Source: Channallabes apus (lineage: Eukaryota > Chordata > Actinopteri > Siluriformes > Clariidae). Taken from it: DNA of 64,000 bases. The notes beneath the pieces are model-generated. The model had not been told where the DNA came from. It did no database searches and saw nothing but the letters and a program-made list of their open reading frames with translations. Below are positions 10,730 to 22,700 of the stretch, in pieces (position 1 is the first letter of the stretch; each line of letters begins with the position of its first letter). A program made the position numbers and the translations under genes. The stretch is taken from NCBI GenBank assembly GCA_030522415.1, contig CM060125.1:28780667-28844666 (forward strand), read 5' to 3'.

Positions 10730-13700
10730 ATATATATATTTATAAATGTTTCATTATACAGTAAGATCCTCTCTGAAAATAGGCTCTTTTGTTAAATTTG
10801 CTGTTTTTGAAACTAGTTCTTTATTTGGTTCTTTTGAACATTGAGTTTTTTTCCTTCTTCTTTTGAGCAAGTCTCAAAGCCATTGAGGTGTGGTAACATA
10901 AAAAGATTCAGCTGATATGTCAACTCGGTGTTGGAGGTAACAACAATGCCGTGCCTTTTTTTTTTACAATGGACATCTGCTGAGGCACGCTTATCAGAAT
11001 CAGAATCAGAAAGTGTTTTAGTGCCAAGTACACTTGCATGTACAAGGAATTTGTTTTAGTGACGGAGCTTCCAGAACAAAAAATACAAATGACAAGACAA
11101 AAACTGTCATGCGCACTCGCGCCGCAACCGGCACCAGGACCCGGAAGTAATACGGCCGCGATTCAGGAAGCATAAAAGGAGACAAAATGGAGTATCACAT
11201 TGCTCAGTCATTGAGTTGCCCATGTTGGTTCCGACGCTTCGCATTGAATTCGTGAGTACTCACCTATTTTGGGTCTTTCTTCCCGACGAGTGTGTGTTTA
11301 GAACGCGGGTTTATTTGTGTAGATCCTTGCTCTCGCTCCAAGAGAGTTCTAATAATATTACGCGTGGTTATCCTGCCTACTCGCGCTACTTCCGCGTTTG
11401 CCTTCACCATCCATGCTACACGGGCTAACTGCTAAGTCTTCTGTGTCATCCCCGGTTAGTTTGTGACAAAAACAGACACAAAAATAAATAAATAAATAAA
11501 ATGGTTGACATCAAATGGAGTACGGTGTGAGATACTTTTAAATAAGTTACATAAATATCTGAAATCTGTGGTACTATACAGTATATTGCACAGTGGTATT
11601 GTACACAATATTGCACATATATTTATTGACAGTTAGAATGATGTTTAACTGTTAAGGAGGTAGATTGCCTCGGGGAAAAACTGTTCTTGTGCCTGACTGT
11701 CCTGGTGTTCGGTGCTCTGTAGCGTCGACCCGACGGCAAAAGTTCAATGAGAAGGTGGTTTGGGTGTGAGGGGTCCAAAGTGATATTCCGTACCCTTTTC
11801 TTCATTCTGGATACAGTGGTGTGAAAAATTATTTGCCCCCCTCCTGATTTCTTATTCTTTTGTCAGTTTGTCACACAAAATGTTTCTGATCATCAAACAC
11901 ATTTAACTATTAGTCAAAGATAACACAAGTAAACACAAAATGCAGTTTTTAAATGAGGGGTTTTATTACTTAGGGAGGAAAAAAATCCAAACCTACATGG
12001 CCCTGTGTGAAAAAGTAATTGCCCCCTGAACCTAATAACTGGTTGGGCCACCCTTAGCAGCAATAACTGCAATCAAGCGTTTGCGATAACTTGCAACGAG
12101 TCTTTTACAGCGCTCTGGAGTAATTTTGGCAGAACTGTTGTAATTCAGCTTTATTTGAGGGTTTTCTAGCATGAACCGCCTTTTTAAGGTCATGCCACAA
12201 CATCTCAATAGGATTCAGGTCAGGACTTTGACTAGGCCACTCCAAAGTCTTCATTTTGTTTTTCTTCAGCCATTCAGAGGTGGATTTGCTGGTGTGTTTT
12301 GGGTCATTGTCCTGCTGCAGCACCCAAGATCGCTTCAGCTTGAGTTGACGAACAGATGGCCGGACATTCTCCTGCAGGATTTTTTGGTAGACAGTAGAAT
12401 TCATGGTTCCATCTATCACAGCAAGCCTTCCAGGTCCTGAAGCAGCAAAACAACCCCAGACCATCACACTACCACCACCATATTTTACTGTTGGTATGAT
12501 GTTCTTTTTCTGAAATGCTGTTACTTTTATGCCAGATGTAACGGGACACACACCTTCCAAAAAGTTCAACTTTTGTCTCGTCGGTCCACAAGGTATTTTC
12601 CCAAAAGTCTTGGCAATCATTGAGATGTTTTTTAGCAAAATTGAGACGAGCCTTAATGTTCTTTTTGCTTAAAAGTGGTTTGCACCTTGGAAATCTGCCA
12701 TGCAGGCCGTTTTTGCCCAGTCTCTTTCTTATGGTGGAGTCGTGAACACTGACCTTAATTGAGGCAAGTGAGGCCTGCAGTTCTTTAGATGTTGTCCTGG
12801 GGTCTTTTGTGGCCTCTTGGATGAGTTGTCTCTGCGCTCTTGGGGTAATTTTGGTCGGCCGGCCACTCCTGGGAAGGTTCACCACTGTTCCATGTTTTTG
12901 CCATTTGTGGATAATGGCTCTCACTGTGGTTCGCTGGAGTCCCAAAGCTTTAGAAATGGCTTTATAACCTTTACCAGACTGATAGATCTCAATTACTTTT
13001 GTTCTCATTTGTTCCTGAATTTCTTTGGATCTTGGCGTGATGTCTAGCTTTTGAGGTGTTTTTGGTCTACTTCTCTGTGTCAGGTAGCTCCTATTTAAGT
13101 GATTTCTTGATTGAAACAGGTGTGGCAGTAATCAGGCCTGGGGGTGACTACAGAAATGGAACTCAGGTGTGATAAACCACAATTAAGTTATTTTTTTAAC
13201 AAGGGGGGCAATCACTTTTTCACACAGGGCCATGTAGATTTGGAGTTTTTTTCTCCCTTAATAACGTAAACCTTCATTTAAAAACTGCATTTTGTGTTCA
13301 ATTATGTTATCTTTGACTAATAGTTAACGGTTTTTGATGAGCAGAAACATTTAAGTGTGACAAACATGCAAAAGAATAAGAAATCAGGAAGGGGGCAAAT
13401 AGTTTTTCACACCACTGTATATTATAATAATAATAATACCCAGGCTGGGAGTTTTTAAAAGCCTCAGGAATCTTTTGCAGGTGTTTAGAGTTAATTAGTT
13501 GATTCAGATGATTAGGTTAATAGCTCGTTTAGAGAACCTTTTCATGATATGCTAATTTTTTGAGATAGGGATTTTGGGTTTTCATGAGCTGTATGCCACA
13601 ATCATCAATATTAAAACAATAAAAGGCTTGAACTACTTCAGTTTGTGTGTAATGAATCTAAAATATATGAAAGTCTAATGTTTATCAGCACATTACAGAA

Positions 13701-16700
13701 AATAATGAACTTTATCACAATATGCAAATTTTTTGAGAAGGACCTGTGTGTGTGTGTGTGTGTGTGTGTGTTTATATATATATTTATAAATGTTTCATTA
13801 TACAGTAAGATCCTCTCTGAAAATAGGCTCTTTTGTTAAATTTGCTGTTTTTGAAACTAGTTCTTTATTTGGTTCTTTTGAACATTGAGTTTTTTTCCTT
13901 CTTCTTTTGAGCAAGTCTCAAAGCCATTGAGGTGTGGTAACATAAAAAGATTCAGCTGATATGTCAACTCGGTGTTGGAGGTAAAAACAATGCCGTGCCT
14001 TTTTTTTTTACAATGGACATCTGCTGAGGCACGCTTATCAGAATCAGAATCAGAAAGTGTTTTAGTGCCAAGTACACTTGCATGTACAAGGAATTTGTTT
14101 TAGTGACGGAGCTTCCAGAACAAAAAATACAAATGACAAGACAAAAACTGTCATGCGCACTCGCGCCGCAACCGGCACCAGGACCCGGAAGTAATACGGC
14201 CGCGATTCAGGAAGCATAAAAGGAGACAAAATGGAGTATCACATTGCTCAGTCATTGAGTTGCCCATGTTGGTTCCGACGCTTCGCATTGAATTCGTGAG
14301 TACTCACCTATTTTGGGTCTTTCTTCCCGACGAGTGTGTGTTTAGAACGCGGGTTTATTTGTGTAGATCCTTGCTCTCGCTCCAAGAGAGTTCTAATAAT
14401 ATTACGCGTGGTTATCCTGCCTACTCGCGCTACTTCCGCGTTTGCCTTCACCATCCATGCTACACGGGCTAACTGCTAAGTCTTCTGTGTCATCCCCGGT
14501 TAGTTTGTGACAAAAACAGACACAAAAATAAATAAATAAATAAAATGGTTGACATCAAATGGAGTACGGTGTGAGATACTTTTAAATAAGTTACATAAAT
14601 ATCTGAAATCTGTGGTACTATACAGTATATTGCACAGTGGTATTGTACACAATATTGCACATATATTTATTGACAGTTAGAATGATGTTTAACTGTTAAG
14701 GAGGTAGATTGCCTCGGGGAAAAACTGTTCTTGTGCCTGACTGTCCTGGTGTTCGGTGCTCTGTAGCGTCGACCCGACGGCAAAAGTTCAATGAGAAGGT
14801 GGTTTGGGTGTGAGGGGTCCAAAGTGATATTCCGTACCCTTTTCTTCATTCTGGATACAGTGGTGTGAAAAATTATTTGCCCCCCTCCTGATTTCTTATT
14901 CTTTTGCATGTTTGTCACACAAAATGTTTCTGATCATCAAACACATTTAACTATTAGTCAAAGATAACACAAGTAAACACAAAATGCAGTTTTTAAATGA
15001 GGGGTTTTATTACTTAGGGAGGAAAAAAATCCAAACCTACATGGCCCTGTGTGAAAAAGTAATTGCCCCCTGAACCTAATAACTGGTTGGGCCACCCTTA
15101 GCAGCAATAACTGCAATCAAGCGTTTGCGATAACTTGCAACGAGTCTTTTACAGCGCTCTGGAGGAATTTTGGCAGAACTGTTGTAATTCAGCTTTATTT
15201 GAGGGTTTTCTAGCATGAACCGCCTTTTTAAGGTCATGCCACAACATCTCAATAGGATTCAGGTCAGGACTTTGACTAGGCCACTCCAAAGTCTTCATTT
15301 TGTTTTTCTTCAGCCATTCAGAGGTGGATTTGCTGGTGTGTTTTGGGTCATTGTCCTGCTGCAGCACCCAAGATCGCTTCAGCTTGAGTTGACGAACAGA
15401 TGGCCGGACATTCTCCTCCAGGATTTTTTGGTAGACAGTAGAATTCATGGTTCCATCTATCACAGCAAGCCTTCCAGGTCCTGAAGCAGCAAAACAACCC
15501 CAGACCATCACACTACCACCACCATATTTTACTGTTGGTATGATGTTCTTTTTCTGAAATGCTGTTACTTTTACGCCAGATGTAACAGGACACGCACCTT
15601 CCAAAAAGTTCAACTTTTGTCTCGTCGGTCCACAAGGTATTTTCCCAAAAGTCTTGGCAATCATTGAGATGTTTTTTAGCAAAATTGAGACGAGCCTTAA
15701 TGTTCTTTTTGCTTAAAAGTGGTTTGCGCCTTGGAAATCTGCCATTCAGGCCGTTTTTGCCCAGTCTCTTTCTTATGGTGGAGTCGTGAACACTGACCTT
15801 AATTGAGGTAAGTGAGGCCTGCAGTTCTTTAGATGTTGTCCTGGGGTCTTTTGTGGCCTCTTGGATGAGTTGTCTCTGCGCTCTTGGGGTAATTTTGGTC
15901 GGCCGGCCACTCCTGGGAAGGTTCACCACTGTTCCATGTTTTTGCCATTTGTGGATAATGGCTCTCACTGTGGTTCGCTGGAGTCCCAAAGCTTTAGAAA
16001 CGGCTTTATAACCTTTACCAGACTGATAGATCTCAATTACTTTTGTTCTCATTTGTTCCTGAATTTCTTTGGATCTTGGCATGATGTCTAGCTTTTGAGG
16101 TGTTTTTGGTCTACTTCTCTGTGTCAGGTAGCTCCTATTTAAGTGATTTCTTGATTGAAACAGGTGTGGCAGTAATCAGGCCTGGGGGTGACTACAGAAA
16201 TTGAACTCAGGTGTGATAAACCACAATTAAGTTATTTTTTTAACAAGGGGGACAATCACTTTTTCACACAGGGCCATGTAGATTTGGAGTTTTTTTCTCC
16301 CTTAATAACGTAAACCTTCATTTAAAAACTGCATTTTGTGTTCAATTATGTTATCTTTGACTAATAGTTAACGGTTTTTGATGAGCAGAAACATTTAAGT
16401 GTGACAAACATGCAAAAGAATAAGAAATCAGGAAGGGGGCAAATAGTTTTTCACACCACTGTATATTATAATAATAATAATACCCAGGCTGGGAGTTTTT
16501 AAAAGCCTCAGGAATCTTTTGCAGGTGTTTAGAGTTAATTAGTTGATTCAGATGATTAGGTTAATAGCTCGTTTAGAGAACCTTTTCATGATATGCTAAT
16601 TTTTTGAGATAGGGATTTTGGGTTTTCATGAGCTGTATGCCACAATCATCAATATTAAAACAATAAAAGGCTTGAACTACTTCAGTTTGTGTGTAATGAA

Positions 16701-19700
16701 TCTAAAATATATGAAAGTCTAATGTTTATCAGCACATTACAGAAAATAATGAACTTTATCACAATATGCAAATTTTTTGAGAAGGACCTGTGTGTGTGTG
16801 TGTGTGTGTGTGTTTATATATATATTTATAAATGTTTCATTATACAGTAAGATCCTCTCTGAAAATAGGCTCTTTTGTTAAATTTGCTGTTTTTGAAACT
16901 AGTTCTTTATTTGGTTCTTTTGAACATTGAGTTTTTTTCCTTCTTCTTTTGAGCAAGTCTCAAAGCCATTGAGGTGTGGTAACATAAAAAGATTCAGCTG
17001 ATATGTCAACTCGGTGTTGGAGGTAAAAACAATGCCGTGCCTTTTTTTTTTACAATGGACATCTGCTGAGGCACGCTTATCAGAATCAGAATCAGAAAGT
17101 GTTTTAGTGCCAAGTACACTTGCATGTACAAGGAATTTGTTTTAGTGACGGAGCTTCCAGAACAAAAAATACAAATGACAAGACAAAAACTGTCATGCGC
17201 ACTCGCGCCGCAACCGGCACCAGGACCCGGAAGTAATACGGCCGCGATTCAGGAAGCATAAAAGGAGACAAAATGGAGTATCACATTGCTCAGTCATTGA
17301 GTTGCCCATGTTGGTTCCGACGCTTCGCATTGAATTCGTGAGTACTCACCTATTTTGGGTCTTTCTTCCCGACGAGTGTGTGTTTAGAACGCGGGTTTAT
17401 TTGTGTAGATCCTTGCTCTCGCTCCAAGAGAGTTCTAATAATATTACGCGTGGTTATCCTGCCTACTCGCGCTACTTCCGCGTTTGCCTTCACCATCCAT
17501 GCTACACGGGCTAACTGCTAAGTCTTCTGTGTCATCCCCGGTTAGTTTGTGACAAAAACAGACACAAAAATAAATAAATAAATAAAATGGTTGACATCAA
17601 ATGGAGTACGGTGTGAGATACTTTTAAATAAGTTACATAAATATCTGAAATCTGTGGTACTATACAGTATATTGCACAGTGGTATTGTACACAATATTGC
17701 ACATATATTTATTGACAGTTAGAATGATGTTTAACTGTTAAGGAGGTAGATTGCCTCGGGGAAAAACTGTTCTTGTGCCTGACTGTCCTGGTGTTCGGTG
17801 CTCTGTAGCGTCGACCCGACGGCAAAAGTTCAATGAGAAGGTGGTTTGGGTGTGAGGGGTCCAAAGTGATATTCCGTACCCTTTTCTTCATTCTGGATAC
17901 AGTGGTGTGAAAAATTATTTGCCCCCCTCCTGATTTCTTATTCTTTTGCATGTTTGTCACACAAAATGTTTCTGATCATCAAACACATTTAACTATTAGT
18001 CAAAGATAACACAAGTAAACACAAAATGCAGTTTTTAAATGAGGGGTTTTATTACTTAGGGAGGAAAAAAATCCAAACCTACATGGCCCTGTGTGAAAAA
18101 GTAATTGCCCCCTGAACCTAATAACTGGTTGGGCCACCCTTAGCAGCAATAACTGCAATCAAGCGTTTGCGATAACTTGCAACGAGTCTTTTACAGCGCT
18201 CTGGAGGAATTTTGGCAGAACTGTTGTAATTCAGCTTTATTTGAGGGTTTTCTAGCATGAACCGCCTTTTTAAGGTCATGCCACAACATCTCAATAGGAT
18301 TCAGGTCAGGACTTTGACTAGGCCACTCCAAAGTCTTCATTTTGTTTTTCTTCAGCCATTCAGAGGTGGATTTGCTGGTGTGTTTTGGGTCATTGTCCTG
18401 CTGCAGCACCCAAGATCGCTTCAGCTTGAGTTGACGAACAGATGGCCGGACATTCTCCTCCAGGATTTTTTGGTAGACAGTAGAATTCATGGTTCCATCT
18501 ATCACAGCAAGCCTTCCAGGTCCTGAAGCAGCAAAACAACCCCAGACCATCACACTACCACCACCATATTTTAATGTTGGTATGATGTTCTTTTTCTGAA
18601 ATGCTGTTACTTTTATGCCAGATGTAACGGGACACACACCTTCCAAAAAGTTCAACTTTTGTCTCGTCGGTCCACAAGGTATTTTCCCAAAAGTCTTGGC
18701 AATCATTGAGATGTTTTTTAGCAAAATTGAGACGAGCCTTAATGTTCTTTTTGCTTAAAAGTGGTTTGCGCCTTGGAAATCTGCCATGCAGGCCGTTTTT
18801 GCCCAGTCTCTTTCTTATGGTGGAGTCGTGAACACTGACCTTAATTGAGGCAAGTGAGGCCTGCAGTTCTTTAGATGTTGTCCTGGGGTCTTTTGTGGCC
18901 TCTCGGATGAGTTGTCTCTGCGCTCTTGGGGTAATTTTGGTCGGCCGGCCACTCCTGGGAAGGTTCACCACTGTTCCATGTTTTTGCCATTTGTGGATAA
19001 TGGCTCTCACTGTGGTTCGCTGGAGTCCCAAAGCTTTAGAAATGGCTTTATAACCTTTACCAGACTGATAGATCTCAATTACTTTTGTTCTCATTTGTTC
19101 CTGAATTTCTTTGGATCTTGGCATGATGTCTAGCTTTTGAGGTGCTTTTGGTCTACTTCTCTGTGTCAGGTAGCTCCTATTTAAGTGATTTCTTGATTGA
19201 AACAGGTGTGGCAGTAATCAGGCCTGGGGGTGACTACAGAAATTGAACTCAGGTGTGATAAACCACAATTAAGTTATTTTTTAACAAGGGGGGCAATCAC
19301 TTTTTCACACAGGGCCATGTAGATTTGGAGTTTTTTTCTCCCTTAATAACGTAAACCTTCATTTAAAAACTGCATTTTGTGTTCAATTATGCTATCTTTG
19401 ACTAATAGTTAACGGTTTTTGATGAGCAGAAACATTTAAGTGTGACAAACATGCAAAAGAATAAGAAATCAGGAAGGGAGCAAATAGTTTTTCACACCAC
19501 TGTATATCCAGTTCTTGCAGTGTGGGCAGGGGAGTGCCAATAATTCTTTCAGCAGTCCGAACCATCCTTTGTAGTCTTCTGATGTCTGCTTTCGTAGCTG
19601 AGCCAAACCAGACAGTTATTGAAGTGCACAGGACGGATTCAATGACGGCTGAGTAGAACTGTGTGACCAGCTCCTGGCGAAGGAAATACAACCTCTGGTG

Positions 19701-22700
19701 GGCCTTTTTAACAATGGAGTCAATGTGAATGTCCCACTTCAGGTCCTGAGAGATGGTTGTGCCCAGGAACTGGAATGGTCAGGGGTCAGGGGTAGCTCAG
19801 TGGTTAAGGCATTGGACTACGGTTCAGAAGATCCCAGGTTCAAACCCCACAACCACCAAGTTGCCACTGTTGGGCCCTTGAGCAAGGCCCTTAACCCTCA
19901 ACTGCTCAGATGTGTAATGAGATAAAAATGTAAGTCGCTCTGGATAAGAGCGTCTGCCAAGTGCCTAAATGTAAATGTACTGTACAGTATATACTGCCTG
20001 TTTTGGGCCAGGGGTAGCTCAGTGGTTAAGGCATTGGACTACGGTTCAGATGGTCCCAGGTTCAAATCTCACGACCAAGTTGTCCCTGCTGGGCCCTTGA
20101 GCAAGGCCCTAACCCTCAACTGCTCAGATGTATAATGAGATAAAAATGTAAGTCACTCTGGATAAGAGCGTCTGCCAAATGCCTAAATGTAAATGAATGA
20201 CTCCACTGCTGTCACAGTGCTGTTCATGATGGTGAGTGGGGGAAGTGCAGGTGGGTTTCTCCTGAAGTCCACGATCAACTCCATTATTTTGTGCGTGTTC
20301 AGCTCCAGGTTGTTGTGACTGCACCAGACAGCCAACTGCTCGACCTCCCTTCTGTATGCAGACTCGTCACCGTCCTGGATGAGGCCGATGATTGTAGTGT
20401 CATCTGCAAATTTCAGGAGCTTGACAGTGGGGTCTGTGGAGGTGCAGTCGTTGGCGTAGGTCGAGAAGAGCAGTGGGGAGAGAACGCATCCCTGAGGGGC
20501 TCCAGTATTGGTGGTGTGACTGTGGGACATGAATTTTCCCAGTTTCACTAGCTGCTGCCTGTCTGTCAGAAAGCTGGTGATCCAGTGACAGATAGAGCTA
20601 GGAACAGAGAGCTGGTTTAATTTGGTCTGAAGCAGTGCTGGGATGATCATATTAAAAGCTAATGAAAAGTCTATAAACAAGACCCTTGCATAAGCCCCTG
20701 GTTTGTCCAGATGGTGAAGGATGAAGTGCAGTCCCATGTTGACTGCATCATCAACAGACCTGTTTGCTCTATAAGCAAACTGCAGGGGGTCCAGTAAGGG
20801 TCCTGTGATGTCCCTCAGATAGGTTAACACCAGTCTTTCAAATGACTTCATGACCACAGATGTTAGGGCGACTCGTCTGTAGTCATTATGTCCTGTGATT
20901 TTAGTTTTTTTTGGAATGGGGATGATTGTGGAACGTTTAAAGCACAAAGGCACTTCACATTGCTCCAGTGATCTATTGAAGATCTGTGTGAAGATGGGCG
21001 CCAGCTGGTCAGCACAGGATTTCAGACAGGCTGGTGTCACTCCATCTGGGCCTGAGACCAGTTGTAAAAGTTGGGCTAGGCTAATACTTTTTCTACTTTC
21101 AAAGAAAAAACCACAGTTTGTTAGTGACCCTAAAAATTTTATATAAGATTTATATAACCTTTCTCCTTAGGATCACCAGTTCCATGTTTTAAAATGATCT
21201 ACACCAAAAGGTACAATGTAGTGTCTGTTTTTTTTTATTATTATTATTTAGAAAAAAGAAAGCGGACGATTGGAGATCTGCGTCTGATTGTTTTACCACT
21301 TGAAATGGTTTTTCTCTTTGGTTGGCTCTCTTTGCAGCTCTACGATTATTGTGAGTACTCGCAAGAGCAATTATTTATTAGTTGTACAGTACAAATATTT
21401 AATAAAAGCAACATGCCAAAGGCATTATAATTCTACAGCAATTTACATAACTCACATTAAAAGGTATGACACATGTCACTAGTGTGGTCATGGTTTAACA
21501 ATACTGTATATGTTAATGAAATGAACATATATTTGCTCAACTAAAAATTCCTGATATGAAAATGTCTGATATTGTGTTCTTCATATGATTTAGGGATGCG
21601 ATTTAAAGACAGGTAAGCTTGTGATTATTTTTAATAAATATTAATTTCAATAAACACAAAGTTCCAGCAAGGTTTGGTGATCAGGATAAAATGCTGTATG
21701 ACTAATCGTTCACAAGTCTATTATTGTTTTAAACAGAACAAATCAGAATTCAGAAAATGAGAGAACGGGACACGAGGTAAAATGCTTAAAAATGTGTTAA
21801 ATTTAAGTTTTTCAAATTTCATATACATTTTTGTTTGTTTGTTTGTTGGTTCATTAAATTTTTTTTTTCTATATTTAAAAAAAACATATTAATGTAAAAC
21901 GTCTCGTGTTACTTTGCTGTAACCCTGTTCCCTGAAAAGGCGGGAACGAGACGCTGTGTGAGAACACTATGGGAACCATTTTGTCTGCCGGTTGTGAAGC
22001 ATGTGTGCAAACACGCCAAATTCATTGGCTATATATAACCTCGGTCAGGTGACGACATCTGATTTGACTCAGCTGCAGGTTATAAATACTAGTGAGCCGG
22101 CAACACACCTCAGATTAATTTGTCTGAACGGACGTCCGGTCACGTGGTAGTGCGGCATTAGGATGCAGCATCTCGTTCCCGCCTTTTCAGGGAACAGGGT
22201 TACAGCAAAGTAACCCGAGACGTTCCCTTTCAAAGGCTTTCTCTCGATGCTGCGTGAGAATGCTATGGGAACGAGAATACCAACGCCGCCGCACTACAAG
22301 TGTCTGGACCCCCAAGTTGTGTAGCGTGTGCGCACAAGGCCAGGAAGTCTCAGATCTATGTCTGGGAACCTGACTCGAGGACTCGTGAGCCCGGAGTGGC
22401 ATGGACATCCAGACTATAAAATCTTACAAATGTGTGTGGAGAGGACCAACCCGCCGCGTCACACACTTGTTGCAGGGGAGTACCTCTTGCAAGAGCAATG
22501 GATGAGGCGAACCCTCTGGTCGAATGAGCCCTGACTCCTAGAGGCGAAGTGAGCCCACGCGCCTCATAGGAGAGGGCAATAGCATCTCTCACTCAGTGTG
22601 ACAAAGTTTGTGTGGTGGCAGCCGCCCCCCGGTTGCGGCCTCCATAACATATAAAGAGTTGTTCCGACTTACGCCACTGGCTGGTGCGGTGGACATAGGC

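Larger units (their letters stand above)
4069..19502. repeat. Head-to-tail array of a 3.04-kb composite transposon unit
   Basis: Four full units (6204-10371, 10372-13417, 13418-16461, 16462-19502) follow a leading partial one (4069-6203). Each unit has the same order: about 620 bp of flank with a Tc1 fragment and a (TG)n tract, a LINE 3' tail, a 364-bp solo LTR, LINE 3' UTR and C-terminal codons, then a 1.6-kb Tc1. Spacing between Tc1 right ends is 3046, 3044 and 3041 bp, and 4168 bp where an L2 fragment was added. The copies look nearly identical. The whole array lies in one intron of the membrane-protein gene. Confidence 0.9.
17079..21058 (-). mobile_element. APE-type LINE, 5'-truncated, with nested LTR, Tc1 and SINEs
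   Basis: This is the only copy that keeps its body. From right to left it holds RT codons (21058-20200), a SINE pair (19778-20194), more RT/C-terminal codons (19777-19503), Tc1 copy 5 (17900-19502), the last codons and 3' UTR, a solo LTR (17191-17554) and the tail TTCTGATTCTGATTCTGAT. Removing Tc1 with one TA restores the protein '...[15 protein letters not shown]...' in frame. Removing the SINE pair with one GAATG restores '...[13 protein letters not shown]...'. It ends in the 5' direction just before 'GPDGVTPA', so the endonuclease is absent. The clade is uncertain (Rex1/CR1-like). Confidence 0.8.
19503..21058 (-). pseudogene. LINE reverse transcriptase (array LINE body)
   Basis: An RNA-templated DNA polymerase used in target-primed LINE insertion. 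From 21058 leftwards the frame reads '[19 protein letters not shown]', '[14 protein letters not shown]' (first Asp motif), '[15 protein letters not shown]' and '[12 protein letters not shown]' (the catalytic FADD box). After the SINE pair it resumes with '[20 protein letters not shown]'. It is interrupted by SINEs and Tc1 and lacks the endonuclease, so it is dead as a whole. The RT core itself has no stop between 21058 and 20200. Confidence 0.8.

Noticed and set aside
19784..20194. Two tRNA genes in tandem
   Set aside because: A and B boxes are present, but the bodies continue into SINE sequence with (AAATGT) tails and a target duplication. No tRNA cloverleaf end or CCA-side stem is evident.
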